Part shown: positions 7,840-17,343 of the stretch, piece by piece | Layout: each line of letters opens with the position of its first letter | Position numbering within the stretch: position 1 is the stretch's first letter | Notes under the pieces: model-generated | What the model saw: the letters and a program-made list of their open reading frames with translations, nothing else | What the model was told of the DNA's origin: nothing | Database searches by the model: none | Made by a program: the position numbers and the translations under genes | Source: Spirochaetales bacterium | GTDB taxonomy: Bacteria > Spirochaetota > Spirochaetia > DAHUYW01 | NCBI GenBank assembly: GCA_027306915.1 | Contig: DAHUYW010000007.1 | Coordinates: 1 to 64,000 of the forward strand | Reading direction: 5' to 3' | Length of the DNA stretch: 64,000 nt

Positions 7840-9465
7840 CGACCGGTTGCGATCCTTCTTTGCGAGCTCGCTGTAGACGAATCCGCGCGTCTTGAGCTTC
7901 TCCTTGATCTCGTCGGGGTAGGGGACGTAGCGCCAGAAGATGCTTCGGACGTCGCGGTTCAGCTTCTGCATCCCCTCGCTCTCCTTCGTGATCCACACGA
8001 GGTAGTCCTGGATGAAGTACTCCCGCACGTCCCCTTTCAGCTTCTGAGCGCTAAACCACTGGTAGTAGTTGCCGGTGAGACCCTCTTCCATCCAGTAGTG
8101 CTGCGCCCTTTCCTTCTCGACCTGCCATCGGAGGTCGGCGAGCGCGGTGATGATCGCGCTCTGTACGTCCTTTGTCGGGAACATGGGCACTGCGATCCGG
8201 CCTCGGCTCGTCGCGCGATTGAAGCGCTCGAAGGGCTCCCAACAGATGCCCTGGTCGCCGTAGCAGGGAGCGAGGATGACGTAGGGCACGATCCGTTTCG
8301 TCTGGCCTTTGAAGGTGCGCTTGAAGAGACCGGGATCGATGGTCTCGACCTGGCTCATGACGAAGATTGCGTTCTCCCGGGTGACGATATCCTTGATGTT
8401 GGTGCGCAGGTACTGCTTCATGAGGATCGGAACGTGGTTTCCCTGCCGGCCGACGCACATCTTGACCATCTGCCGAACGGTGTTGAACTCGTTGACGACG
8501 GTCTGCGCGTCGACTGTCGGCTGCTCCCCTAGGTCTGCCGACTTGGTTTTCAGCTCGGCAAGCTGTCGGGTGGCGTTCTCAAGCTCCCCATACAGGCGTC
8601 CGAGTTCGTGGTCGAGAAGGCTTAAGGAGCGGGCGAGGTTGGCTACGTCGCCGAGGGCCGCGCGCTGGCCGCCGTTGTACTCCGCCTTCATCTCCTCGAA
8701 GCCCGACCGCGGCTCGTGCGCAAGCAGCACGGAGACCTTTTCCTGCAGCGCCGCTTCGGCATTCTCTATCTCGATGAGCTTCCCCTTCACGAGACCGAGT
8801 TGAACATCGCGGGCTCCGCGAGCCTTCTCGAGCATGGAGTGGATCCGCTCCGGCTCCGAGCGCTGAGAGGGCCGTACCTCGTCGGTCGTCGAGGGAGAGA
8901 TCTGCCCTCCCGCAATCTTCTTGAGCCATTCATCAACGTAGTAGATCGGCTCGCCGGTGTGGTTGTCGAAGATGACACGCGACAGCATCTGGCGCTGCTC
9001 ATCGGAGAGGAGGGTGTTGAGCATCACACCGAATCGCAGGAGCATCACCTTCGGCATAGGAAGCGAAGTGTGGCTCTTTGCAGCGACTCCCTCGGCGAGA
9101 TTCCAATAGGCCGAGATGAGCTTGTTGCGGAGGACTGACTTATCCTTCGGATCCTGGCAGGCAAGAAAGTCGCTTAAGAGCTTGTGGGCGCGCTGGGCGT
9201 TTTCACCCTCGCCGCCGAGAGCGATCTTGTAGTAGTTCTTGTCGGCAAAGTAGGGTTTGGGTGCCTGTTCGAAAACCGTAATGGGTGCAAAGGCCTCCCG
9301 TTCGGTATCGGTCTGCTCCGGGGCGAGGAGCACCTTGGGTCCGGCGGAATCGGCGTAGCGGCGAGCCGGACTCGCCTCCTCCTCGTCCACTCCAATGAGC
9401 TCTGCTATTTCGGGATCGATCTCACCCGAGAAGACACCCTTGCTCGAATCCCCGTTCTCGGCCAT
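7822..9465 (-). CDS. Conserved-looking orphan protein, 547 residues, no recognised domain
   Basis: I do not recognise this family. The first about 70 residues are acidic and disordered-looking. Residues about 75-190 are helical (YYKIALGGEGENAQRAHKLLSDFLACQDPKDKSVL). Residues about 215-330 form a heptad-rich coiled coil (LVKGKLIEIENAEAALQEKVSVLL; LLDHELGRLYGELENATRQL). The C-terminal third is rich in Trp and Tyr (CYGDQGICWEPFERFNRATSRGRIAVPMFP; HYWMEEGLTGNYYQWFS) and looks like a folded domain. No signal peptide or membrane helix, so cytoplasmic. ATG 9465 has only a weak upstream TAGGTAG. A tRNA gene on the same strand lies 130 bp upstream. The 3' tail is duplicated nearby. Confidence 0.8.
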   Translation of the reverse strand: MAENGDSSKGVFSGEIDPEIAELIGVDEEEASPARRYADSAGPKVLLAPEQTDTEREAFAPITVFEQAPKPYFADKNYYKIALGGEGENAQRAHKLLSDFLACQDPKDKSVLRNKLISAYWNLAEGVAAKSHTSLPMPKVMLLRFGVMLNTLLSDEQRQMLSRVIFDNHTGEPIYYVDEWLKKIAGGQISPSTTDEVRPSQRSEPERIHSMLEKARGARDVQLGLVKGKLIEIENAEAALQEKVSVLLAHEPRSGFEEMKAEYNGGQRAALGDVANLARSLSLLDHELGRLYGELENATRQLAELKTKSADLGEQPTVDAQTVVNEFNTVRQMVKMCVGRQGNHVPILMKQYLRTNIKDIVTRENAIFVMSQVETIDPGLFKRTFKGQTKRIVPYVILAPCYGDQGICWEPFERFNRATSRGRIAVPMFPTKDVQSAIITALADLRWQVEKERAQHYWMEEGLTGNYYQWFSAQKLKGDVREYFIQDYLVWITKESEGMQKLNRDVRSIFWRYVPYPDEIKEKLKTRGFVYSELAKKDRNRSLSDGY

Positions 9466-9594
9466 CCATTCTACCTATCTGGAAGGAAAAACATAGAGAC
9501 GGTGGGAATTGCCCTCCACCCGGCGCGCGCTCGTTTCAATTCCCTCGCTCTCGTCGATTCCGCGTCGCTGATCGCCAATTGGTTGGGCCAAGGA

Positions 9595-9668
9595 TGGAGG
9601 TGGTGGGAATTGAACCCGCGACCTCGTGAATGCCATTCACGCGCTCTAGCCAACTGAGCTACACCCCC
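9595..9668 (-). tRNA. tRNA-Ala (anticodon GGC)
   Basis: A 74-nt cloverleaf on the minus strand. The acceptor GGGGGTG pairs with CACCTCC and contains the G3-U70 wobble that defines alanine tRNAs. D-stem GCTC/GAGC, anticodon stem CGTGA/TCACG with loop ATGGCAT (anticodon GGC, codon GCC), T-loop TTCAATT, discriminator A. CCA is not encoded. One oddity is a C50-A64 mismatch in the T-stem (GCGGG opposite CCCAC). Confidence 0.95.
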
Positions 9669-9684
9669 GGGCAGTTCAGGCTTC

Positions 9685-9714
9685 ATATTAGTCCTCAGAA
9701 TCCGCTCATGTCAA
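9685..9714 (-). promoter_or_regulatory. Promoter of the tRNA-Ala gene
   Basis: Minus strand: consensus -35 TTGACA (9714-9709), 18-bp spacer, -10 TAATAT (9690-9685), about 17 nt upstream of the mature 5' end. Confidence 0.85.
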
Positions 9715-9801
9715 GGCGACCCCCCACAGCGCCGGCGGCCCGGCGCAACCTGAACGCGCCCTCCGCGTTGGAAAAAAACGAGCGGTGTGCATAATGGAGC
9801 G

Positions 9802-12546
9802 GTGGATCGCATCGAGTCGATCATAACGATGGGCCTGGACGACGACGAAAGCGTCTTCGTCTTTCCCTCCGAGGTGGCCGCGCGCTTCTGGCAGCGCCGG
9901 TCACTCGAGCTGACCGGGCGGCGGGCGGTCAGGGATGCGCGTTTCCTTTCCTGGGATCGCTTCAAAGAGGAGTGTTTTTCGCTGACGCGGAGGGAGCGTC
10001 CGATCAACGGGATCGGGCGCACCCTATTTGCGGCCACGCTCCTCGCCGAGAATGCCGCGCGGAAGCCGGGCGAGGAGCCTCTGCTGCGCGCGGTTATCCA
10101 TCCGGAGTTTGCAGACAATTCCGGCGCATTCCTCAAGCAGCTCTCCGGCCTCCTCCCTCAGCTTGCGGGCCTCCGCGAAGTCCTTGCCGCGGCCGAGAAA
10201 GTCGCAGGCGGAAGCGCGGTCATCGCCCCCGAGCTTCGCCGCGATTTCGAGGTCCTCGCTGACCGCTACGGGCGCTTTCTGTCCGCCAACGGGCTCTTCG
10301 AGCCCTCGGGCGAACGCATCGATATCTCACACCTCACGCGGAGATATCACCTCTTCTTTCCCGAGATTATCGAGGACTACCGAGCCTTCGCTCCATGGCT
10401 CGACAGCCCGCGAGTTGCGCTCGTTCCAATCCCTCCCGAGCCGCCGGCAAGGATCGTCCGCTTTCCGAACGCAGTGCAGGAGCTCCGCGCGCTCTGTGTC
10501 GACCTTGCCGAGCTTCTCGATCGGGGAATGCGGGCCGACGAGATTGCGGTCACGGCCGCCGATCTTCCCCGATGGGAGCCCCATCTTCGCGCCGAGGCGG
10601 CCTTGCGAGGGCTTCCCCTCGACTTTCGCCAGGGGAGACCTCTTTCCGAGTACCCCGCGGGGCGCCTGTTCGCGGCGATCGGCGCGTGCGAAGCCGAAGG
10701 CTACAGTCTCGAGTCGGTCAAGGCGCTCCTCCTCGATCGGGCCATACCCTGGCGCGACGGGGCAGCTCTGCAAGAGCTTGTCGGCTTCGGAATCGAGAAC
10801 CAGTGTCTTCGACCCTTCGCCGACGGGGGGACCGTGCGCGACCCCTGGCGCTTCCACCTCGAGCGATTGGGCGAGCGCCGCCTCCTCTCTTTCTACAGCC
10901 GCCTGCGCCGAGAGCTCTCCGCGGTTGTGAGCGCGCCGGGCTTCAGGGAGCTCAAGGCCAGGCTTCTGGCCTTCGCCTCCGCGCGCCTCGATGTGAGCCG
11001 ATGGTCCGAGGAAAGCGGCCGTGTCTTCGAGTACTGCCTGGAGTCGCTCACCGATTTCGTGGACACCGAGGCGGCCCTCGCGGGGGCACGCGCGCCCTCG
11101 CCCTTTGCCCTCTGGAGGGCCCATCTGGACGAGCGCATCTACGTCCAGCGCTCGACCCTCGAGGGCATTCCGGTCTATCCCTACCGCGTGGCAGCGGGGA
11201 TCGGACCCCGCCATCACTTTGTCGTGGGGGCGAGCCAGACCGCAACACGCGTGGAGTGGCCGCTTTTTCCCTTTCTACGCGAAGATGACCGCCGGCGTCT
11301 CGGGTTGACCGAGCGGGCCTTTTCGGACGACTTTCTCGCCCTGTACGCTCAGTCCGGCGGCGAGGTGCGCTTGAGCTACAGCCGCGAGGACTTCCTCGGA
11401 CCACAGCTTGCGCCTGGTCTGTTCGTCTCGCAAGGGGGAGTAAAGGACTACGAGGGAACGGAGCGGCTCTCCCTGCGAGATGGGTTTGTCCGGGAGCGCG
11501 CCGCGTGGACGGCAGGCGGGGAGGCGGAGGGGCCGCTCTTTCCATCCCAGAAGCGGGGGATTGACCACGTCGCGGCCACCGCCTGGGTCCGCCGGGCGAG
11601 CGATCTTACCCGATCGGCCGTGGGCGACCCCGCTCTTGTGAAGCAGCTTCTCGGACAGCTCAGCGACAGCGAGGAGCGAATCCTGCTATCCCCAACCTCC
11701 CTCGAAAGCTTCCTCGCCTGCCCCTTTGCTTTTCTTTTCGAGAGGCTCCTCCGGGTACCGCGACCAGGGGAGGAGGCTGCCTTCGAGGATCCCCTCATCG
11801 TCGGCACCCTGATGCACCAAACCCTGAAGGCTCTTTTCGAGCGCATCGGGGAGCGGGATGGGAGCCTCCTCGCGGGGCGCGAGGTCGAGCAGCTGGCATG
11901 GCTCGACGAGGCGATCGAGGAGGTCTTCACGCGGTGGGAAGGCGAGGGGCGGCTTTTTCTGGTTCCCATATGGCGCGACCTGCGCGGTAAAATCCGCGAG
12001 GCGCTCGCCTCGCTTCTCGCCCTGGAGCGCGAGCGCTTCCCGGGATTCGATGTTGGCGAGCTCGAGGAGGGCTTCACTTCGGACGGACCGATCGAGGGGG
12101 TCCTCCTCGAAGGGAAGATCGACCGGGTTTCCTATCGCGACGGAGAGGCGCTCGTGGTCGACTACAAAAAGCACCGGCATCCTACCCTGCGGGAGATCCG
12201 CGGGCAGGACGGCGAGAGGCCCGCGTCCTTCCAAATCCCATTCTATATCCATCTGCTCGAAAGGAGGGGAACGCCGGTCGGCTGGGCGGGGTACTACGAC
12301 ATCGACGAAGGGAGGTACTCCCCCGTATTGGATGCGCATTCCGGGCAAGGGGATGCAGGCGGAAGCCGCCGGCAGGTCCCGCTCGACCGCGACGAGATGA
12401 CGGAGCTGCGCGGCGTCCTCGACGCAAGCGTCACCGAGATGGCAGCTCGCCTGCGGGCGGGAGCCTTTCAGACCCCGGACACCCAAATGGGCTGCGAAGC
12501 CTGTCCCCTTCGCTCGATTTGCCGCAAGCGGTACGCGGTGAGGTAG
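9802..12546 (+). CDS. addB: AddB-type subunit of helicase-nuclease (Fe-S PD-(D/E)XK nuclease)
   Basis: About 914 residues. The C-terminal nuclease has GKIDRVSYRDG, VVDYKKHRHP and FQIPFYIHLL, the GxID, D(Y/F)K and QxxxY motifs of RecB-family nucleases. It is clamped by the AddB-type Fe-S staple: one Cys in FLACPFAFLF (about residue 640) and C-X2-C-X5-C in CEACPLRSIC (about 898-907). No Walker A is seen at the N-terminus (SVFVFPSEVAARFWQRR), unlike Bacillus AddB. GTG 9802 is chosen because a CATAAT -10 box (9790-9795, with TTGGAA 16 bp upstream) ends 6 nt before it; GTG 9787 would lie upstream of transcription. The gene is followed after 1 nt by addA. Role: double-strand break end resection. 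Confidence 0.9.
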   Translation: MDRIESIITMGLDDDESVFVFPSEVAARFWQRRSLELTGRRAVRDARFLSWDRFKEECFSLTRRERPINGIGRTLFAATLLAENAARKPGEEPLLRAVIHPEFADNSGAFLKQLSGLLPQLAGLREVLAAAEKVAGGSAVIAPELRRDFEVLADRYGRFLSANGLFEPSGERIDISHLTRRYHLFFPEIIEDYRAFAPWLDSPRVALVPIPPEPPARIVRFPNAVQELRALCVDLAELLDRGMRADEIAVTAADLPRWEPHLRAEAALRGLPLDFRQGRPLSEYPAGRLFAAIGACEAEGYSLESVKALLLDRAIPWRDGAALQELVGFGIENQCLRPFADGGTVRDPWRFHLERLGERRLLSFYSRLRRELSAVVSAPGFRELKARLLAFASARLDVSRWSEESGRVFEYCLESLTDFVDTEAALAGARAPSPFALWRAHLDERIYVQRSTLEGIPVYPYRVAAGIGPRHHFVVGASQTATRVEWPLFPFLREDDRRRLGLTERAFSDDFLALYAQSGGEVRLSYSREDFLGPQLAPGLFVSQGGVKDYEGTERLSLRDGFVRERAAWTAGGEAEGPLFPSQKRGIDHVAATAWVRRASDLTRSAVGDPALVKQLLGQLSDSEERILLSPTSLESFLACPFAFLFERLLRVPRPGEEAAFEDPLIVGTLMHQTLKALFERIGERDGSLLAGREVEQLAWLDEAIEEVFTRWEGEGRLFLVPIWRDLRGKIREALASLLALERERFPGFDVGELEEGFTSDGPIEGVLLEGKIDRVSYRDGEALVVDYKKHRHPTLREIRGQDGERPASFQIPFYIHLLERRGTPVGWAGYYDIDEGRYSPVLDAHSGQGDAGGSRRQVPLDRDEMTELRGVLDASVTEMAARLRAGAFQTPDTQMGCEACPLRSICRKRYAVR

Positions 12547-12547
12547 C

Positions 12548-15500
12548 ATGCGGCGAAAGCTTGATCCGGAGCAGGCGCTTGCGGTCGGCGTTGAGCGCAA
12601 TGCGGTCGTCTCGGCCGGGGCGGGCTCGGGCAAGACTACCGTCCTCGCGGAGCGCTTTGCGCGCATCGTGCGGGAGGGTCGCGCGGGGGTCGAGGAGATC
12701 CTCACCCTGACCTTCACACGCAAGGCAGCGGCCGAGATGCACGAGCGCATCTACGCCCTCCTTCTGGAGGATCGCGATTCTCCCGGCATGGCCGAGCAGA
12801 TCGCCCTCTTCGACCGCGCGCAGATCTCGACCTTTGACAGCTTCTGCGCCCAGATCGCGCGAGGCTGGTCAGAGCGCTTCGGCGTACCCCCAAGCTTCGC
12901 GATCGCCGACGAAGAGCGCGGGGACGAGGCTGAAAGCGTCGCCCTGGAGTTCCTCCTGGAGAACTGGGAGAGGCCAGCGCTCACGGAGTTCATCCGCGTA
13001 AACGGCTTCGAGCGGGTCTATCGCGGGCTTTTCGCTTCCATCGCGAGGGACTACCTCTCGATAGCCAACGAGAAGGATTTCAGGCAGATGGGGCGTAGCC
13101 AGCTTGCAGAGCTGTCCTCAGTCCTCAATGCCGGGGTCGTGGAGCTCCAGGGGCTCCTTGCCCGGATTCGCGCCCTCGACGGTCGCGCTGCGAGGGCGAT
13201 CCTTGAGGCGCACGCCACGATCGATCGCCTGCCGAGTTTCTCCGCCCTTGCCGCAGGGGGCTCGCTTGAAGAGCTGCGCTCCGCGCTTTCTCTGGCGCGT
13301 TTTTCAATGCGGACCGGGAGCTCCGCATCCGGCGCAGTAGTCGAATACAAGGAGCTTGCCGACGCGGCGCTCGCCGAGGCCTCGACGCTTCTCTCGGTGG
13401 TCGATGCCCTTGCCGTGAAGGAGCTTTTTTCCGGCATGTTCGAGCTCCTCGCGGAGTTCCAGGAGCTTGTCCTCAAGCGCAAGAGGCGAAGCGGTCTCCT
13501 GAGCTTCCGCGACGTTGCGGAGCTTGCGGTTCGCATCCTCATCGAGAACCGCCCGTTGAGGCGTTTCTACAAGGAGCGCTTCCGCTACATCCTCGTTGAC
13601 GAGTTTCAGGACAACAACGAGCTGCAGAAACGCCTTCTCTATCTGCTTTCCGAGCGGGTGGGAGCCGAGGGCGAGGGGGTGCCCCAGGCGGGAGAGCTCG
13701 CCCCCGACAAGCTTTTTTTCGTCGGGGACGAGAAGCAGTCCATCTACCGCTTCCGGGGAGCGGACGTGAGCGTCTTCAAGGGGCTCGGGGAGGAGATCAC
13801 GGAAAGCGGCGGCACGGCGCTTTCGCTCGGCGTCAACTACCGAAGCCGCGCGGAGGTGATCGCCTTCCTCAATTTCCTTTTTCCCCGGGTGATGGCCGGC
13901 GCAGCCGCCCCCTTCGAGGCTCGCTGGCAGCCGCTGTCCCCAGCCGGAGGGCGGGCTGCGGACCGCAGCCACCCCGACGCGAAGGCTGCGCCGGTGCGGC
14001 TCTTCTACCAACCCTACGATCCGGAGGGGGGCGGCGACGAGCAGGCGCACAGCGACGACGCCGAGGCCTGGTACATCGCGCGATTCATCCACGATTCGGT
14101 CGCGAACAGACGACTCACGATTCAGGATGGTGGGCAGGAGCGGGCGCCGACCTACGATGACTTCGCGCTTCTCCTTCGCTCGACCGGCAACCAAATCCGC
14201 TACGAGCGCCTGTTCCGCCGGTTCGGAATCCCCTACACGACGCAGAACGTCCGCACGCTCTTTCTCGAAGCCCCCTTGAACGACCTCTACAGCCTTCTCG
14301 AGCTCGTCATCCGTCCGGAGGAACGCGCCGCCTACGCCGCACTGCTGCGCTCACCCCTCGTCAATCTGTCCGACGAAACGGTCGCTCGGCTCCTCCTCGC
14401 CGGAAAGGGAGCCTTCGCCGAGGGTGAGGACCTCCCCGGCGCTCCCCCCTCCGACCGCGAGAAATGGGCGAGGGGGAGAGGACTCTACGAGGAGCTCCGC
14501 GCGAAGGCGGATCTCGTTCCGATCACCGAGCTGGTCCGTCTGATCTGGTACGAGTACGGATATCGGTACCTACTCCTCCGCGATCGCGACAATCACGGTT
14601 ATCTCGATTATTACGACTGGTTCGTGCGCCTCGCCGAGCGGGCGGACCGCCAGGGTGCCCCCCTGGCGCTCTTTCTTGACTCGATTCGGCCGAATCTGGG
14701 CACCTACGAGAGGCTTCCTGAGCTGTCGATCCTCCAGGAGCAGACCGCGGGGGTGCAGCTTCTCACGATCCACAAGGCGAAGGGGTTGGAGTTTCCCATC
14801 GTGATCCTCGCCAACGCCGGAAACAGCGGGCGGGGCTCCTCGGAGGCGAGTGAGCCCTACTACCTCTCCGACGCCCACGGTCTGACCTTACGCTTCTCGA
14901 AGCGAGGCAATTACTTCTACGCCATGGGAAAGGAAGAGAACGCCCGCAAGGAGCGTGCCGAAGCCAAGCGGCTGCTTTACGTCGCGCTGACCCGAGCCCG
15001 CTCCCATCTCGTTATTTCCGGCTGTCACAACCGGAACAACCGAAGTGGGGAGGATGCCCTGCTCAACATGGTGCTGTCGGCATTCGATCTGCAGGCGGAG
15101 GCGCTGGGCGATCTCGCCGCGGGCAGCCCGGGCCGGCCGGCCGCCATGCTCGCCGGTGATGCCGAAGTCCCGATCGAGATCATCCCCGATGTCGAGGAGC
15201 AGGAGCTCTATATCCGGCCGGCCGCTCCCGCGACCGAAGGAGACGGCCGGCTGCCGCGGGCCGCCCGCCGCTCTATCGACCTCGATGAGGCGCGGGAGAT
15301 TGCCCGGCGGTACGCCGCAGCGGCGACGATCGAATGGCGGCTACCGCGCACCTCGTGGACGGCCACCGCGCTCAACGCTTTCGCGCGCGAGCGGCTGCGC
15401 GGCGCCGAGCAGCCCGAGTTACCCTTCGATGGGCTTCGAGGCGTGCCGGGCTCGCAGCTTCCCGCGATCGCCGTGGACCCGATCATCGAAGCCGAGCATC

Positions 15501-16093
15501 TGGAGGAACCCTTCGGAAGCCTTTGCCATTTCGCCCTCGAGCTTGCCCTTGCGCCGGCGAGGAGCCGAGGCAATGGAGAGGAACCTCTCCCTGCGGGAGC
15601 GGCGGCCGCTCTCTCCCGCTCCCTTCTCCTTGCCGCGCTTCCCTTTCGACTGCGGGAGCTCCTGCCGGAGCGTCACCGCGAGCGCCTGGCCGAGGAGGCG
15701 ATTGCGCTGGCCGCGCGCTTCCTTTCGTCCGAGCTGGGCCAATCGGCGCTCGCCGCGACCGCGCGCGAGAGCGAAAGCAGCTTCCTCTACCGCTGCGACG
15801 CGGGCGGTCGTCCCTTTTTCGTGAGCGGAAAGCTCGACCTTCTCTTTGTTCCTCCGGATCCGGCGCCTGCGTGCGTCGTCGATTTCAAGACCGACCGCGA
15901 GGTCACGGAGGGGGCGTACGACGTGCAGATGGAGGTCTATCGGAGAGCGGCGGCCGAGCTGCTCGGGCGAGAGGTGGCCGGCTACCTCTACTATCTGCGC
16001 GGGGGGCTCGCGGTGGAGATCGAGCGCGAGCCCGACCTCGCTGCCCTCCTGCTCGCGGGAGCAGAGAAGACGCCGCCAGTTCCCGACGCATAG
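12548..16093 (+). CDS. addA: AddA-type UvrD/Rep helicase-nuclease subunit
   Basis: 1181 residues, the usual AddA size. Superfamily 1A helicase motifs run in order: Walker A SAGAGSGKTTVLAERF near residue 22, LTFTRKAAAEM (Ia), ILVDEFQDNNELQ (II) near 350, FFVGDEKQSIYRFRGAD (III), LLTIHKAKGLEFPIVIL (V), LLYVALTRARSHLVIS (VI). The C-terminal PD-(D/E)XK nuclease is complete: SGKLDLLFVP, CVVDFKTDRE and QMEVYRRAA. With AddB it forms the end-processing machine that feeds RecA. GAGGT lies 5 nt before ATG 12548, and addB stops 1 nt upstream. Both subunits keep active-site nuclease residues, as expected of AddAB rather than RecBCD. Confidence 0.95.
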   Translation: MRRKLDPEQALAVGVERNAVVSAGAGSGKTTVLAERFARIVREGRAGVEEILTLTFTRKAAAEMHERIYALLLEDRDSPGMAEQIALFDRAQISTFDSFCAQIARGWSERFGVPPSFAIADEERGDEAESVALEFLLENWERPALTEFIRVNGFERVYRGLFASIARDYLSIANEKDFRQMGRSQLAELSSVLNAGVVELQGLLARIRALDGRAARAILEAHATIDRLPSFSALAAGGSLEELRSALSLARFSMRTGSSASGAVVEYKELADAALAEASTLLSVVDALAVKELFSGMFELLAEFQELVLKRKRRSGLLSFRDVAELAVRILIENRPLRRFYKERFRYILVDEFQDNNELQKRLLYLLSERVGAEGEGVPQAGELAPDKLFFVGDEKQSIYRFRGADVSVFKGLGEEITESGGTALSLGVNYRSRAEVIAFLNFLFPRVMAGAAAPFEARWQPLSPAGGRAADRSHPDAKAAPVRLFYQPYDPEGGGDEQAHSDDAEAWYIARFIHDSVANRRLTIQDGGQERAPTYDDFALLLRSTGNQIRYERLFRRFGIPYTTQNVRTLFLEAPLNDLYSLLELVIRPEERAAYAALLRSPLVNLSDETVARLLLAGKGAFAEGEDLPGAPPSDREKWARGRGLYEELRAKADLVPITELVRLIWYEYGYRYLLLRDRDNHGYLDYYDWFVRLAERADRQGAPLALFLDSIRPNLGTYERLPELSILQEQTAGVQLLTIHKAKGLEFPIVILANAGNSGRGSSEASEPYYLSDAHGLTLRFSKRGNYFYAMGKEENARKERAEAKRLLYVALTRARSHLVISGCHNRNNRSGEDALLNMVLSAFDLQAEALGDLAAGSPGRPAAMLAGDAEVPIEIIPDVEEQELYIRPAAPATEGDGRLPRAARRSIDLDEAREIARRYAAAATIEWRLPRTSWTATALNAFARERLRGAEQPELPFDGLRGVPGSQLPAIAVDPIIEAEHLEEPFGSLCHFALELALAPARSRGNGEEPLPAGAAAALSRSLLLAALPFRLRELLPERHRERLAEEAIALAARFLSSELGQSALAATARESESSFLYRCDAGGRPFFVSGKLDLLFVPPDPAPACVVDFKTDREVTEGAYDVQMEVYRRAAAELLGREVAGYLYYLRGGLAVEIEREPDLAALLLAGAEKTPPVPDA

Positions 16094-16126
16094 TCGACGC
16101 GCATGGTGGCGCGAGCGGAGAAAGCC

Positions 16127-16151
16127 GCGCGATCCTGTCGAGCGATCGCGC
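16127..16151. terminator. Hairpin between convergent addA and ROK genes
   Basis: GCGCGATC, 9-nt loop, GATCGCGC: a perfect 8-bp stem in the 104-bp gap between two converging genes. It lacks a U-tract on both strands, so a bidirectional terminator role is a guess from position. Confidence 0.4.
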
Positions 16152-16197
16152 CGGGAGGCGTCGGGAACGCGGGCGAAACGCGCGAGACCGCGCGGCT

Positions 16198-17325
16198 CTA
16201 TTGGACGGCGTGGAAGGTCTTCAGCGCGAGCACCGCCGCCCCCACAAGGTTGGCGTTGCTTCCCCGCTCGTCGATGACCGAGGGGCGCAGGTAGTTGAGG
16301 ATCCCAAGCCTCCCCATGGCACGCTGCGCCGAGGGACCGAAGTAGGGCAGGGCATAGGAGGGCTTGCCGCCGAGGCAGATCGGGAGATTCTCGGGCATCC
16401 CGTCCTTGTGCGCGGCCTTGAGCATGATGCGGGTCGCCATCCCGAGAACCTTTCCGTAGAGTCGGTCCGTGTTGACGGCCGCCTCCACACGCATGCTCGA
16501 GAGCTTGCTGATCAGCCGGCCGGCAACCATCGGGTCAGAAAGCCCCGTGCTCTCGCCATCGTCGAGGAAGCGCTCGTAGAAATCGTCATCGCCCACGAGG
16601 GTGCGGAAGAGGCGCAGCCTCCCAGGGCCGGAGAGGATCACCTCGGCGCGCAGGGTATCGGGATTCCCGCACGGGCCGGTAAGCACGCCGCCCGCAGGCG
16701 CCAGCTCCTCGGTCACAAGCCTGTCGAAGCGCTCGAAAGAGGCGCCGACCTCGTTGAAGAGAGGCCTGAGCATGAGCTTGTCGAGAGGAATGGCATAACC
16801 GGGCTCGTTGGTGTAGTGGAGGCTTTCGTCCCTCCCGTCCCAGTCCACAGCAGGGAAGCGCACCACTCCCTCTCGCGAGATCCAGGCTCCGCCCCATCCC
16901 CCCCCGAAAACCCAGTAGATGAGCTCGAGGCGGAGGACGCTCCACTCGGCGAGCCCGCCTGCATTCGCGTCGTTCTCGATCCCCACCGGGACCGCGAAGA
17001 AGCTCTCCAGCGTCGCCTTGAGGTTTCGGCCGCTCCAGGTGGGGAGGTTCTGTACGAGTCGAAAGGAGCCATCCCCGTTCAAGATCCCAGGGCAGGCGAC
17101 CCCGATCGCGCGCAGCTCGCCTCGATCGATCCGATGCTGCTCGAGGAACTCGCCGATGCGACGGATGAGCGCATCGGCGAAGCTGTCGAAACCCGCTCCG
17201 TACTCCTCGACCGAGAGAAGGCTCTCTGCGAACGACAGACCGGTCTCCCGAAAAAGGCCAATCTTGGCGCCGAGCCCTGCTCCGATGTCGATGGCAATAG
17301 AGACCGATGAACCTTTCGCCAGCAT
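16198..17325 (-). CDS. ROK-family protein (sugar kinase-like)
   Basis: 375 residues of the actin-like ATPase fold. SIAIDIGAGLGAKIGLF is the N-terminal phosphate loop, VACPGILNGDG and the ROK signature GIENDANAGGLAEW follow, and SGPGRLR and CLGGKPSY are further conserved-looking segments. The ROK zinc site (CxCGxxGC) is not recognisable: the corresponding region reads GPCGNPDTLRAE with a single Cys. The protein is therefore a divergent ROK member whose kinase activity is uncertain. No HTH is present, so it is not a ROK repressor. ATG 17325 is preferred over an upstream TTG at 17364, which lies in an inverted repeat. GGAAG sits closer than usual to the start. Confidence 0.8.
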   Translation of the reverse strand: MLAKGSSVSIAIDIGAGLGAKIGLFRETGLSFAESLLSVEEYGAGFDSFADALIRRIGEFLEQHRIDRGELRAIGVACPGILNGDGSFRLVQNLPTWSGRNLKATLESFFAVPVGIENDANAGGLAEWSVLRLELIYWVFGGGWGGAWISREGVVRFPAVDWDGRDESLHYTNEPGYAIPLDKLMLRPLFNEVGASFERFDRLVTEELAPAGGVLTGPCGNPDTLRAEVILSGPGRLRLFRTLVGDDDFYERFLDDGESTGLSDPMVAGRLISKLSSMRVEAAVNTDRLYGKVLGMATRIMLKAAHKDGMPENLPICLGGKPSYALPYFGPSAQRAMGRLGILNYLRPSVIDERGSNANLVGAAVLALKTFHAVQ

Positions 17326-17343
17326 GTCTTCCGGCAGTCTATC

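Noticed and set aside
15334..17310. 658-codon plus-strand frame over addA end and the ROK gene
   Set aside because: Arg/Ala/Gly-rich translation with no motif; the other frames encode AddA nuclease and ROK signatures.
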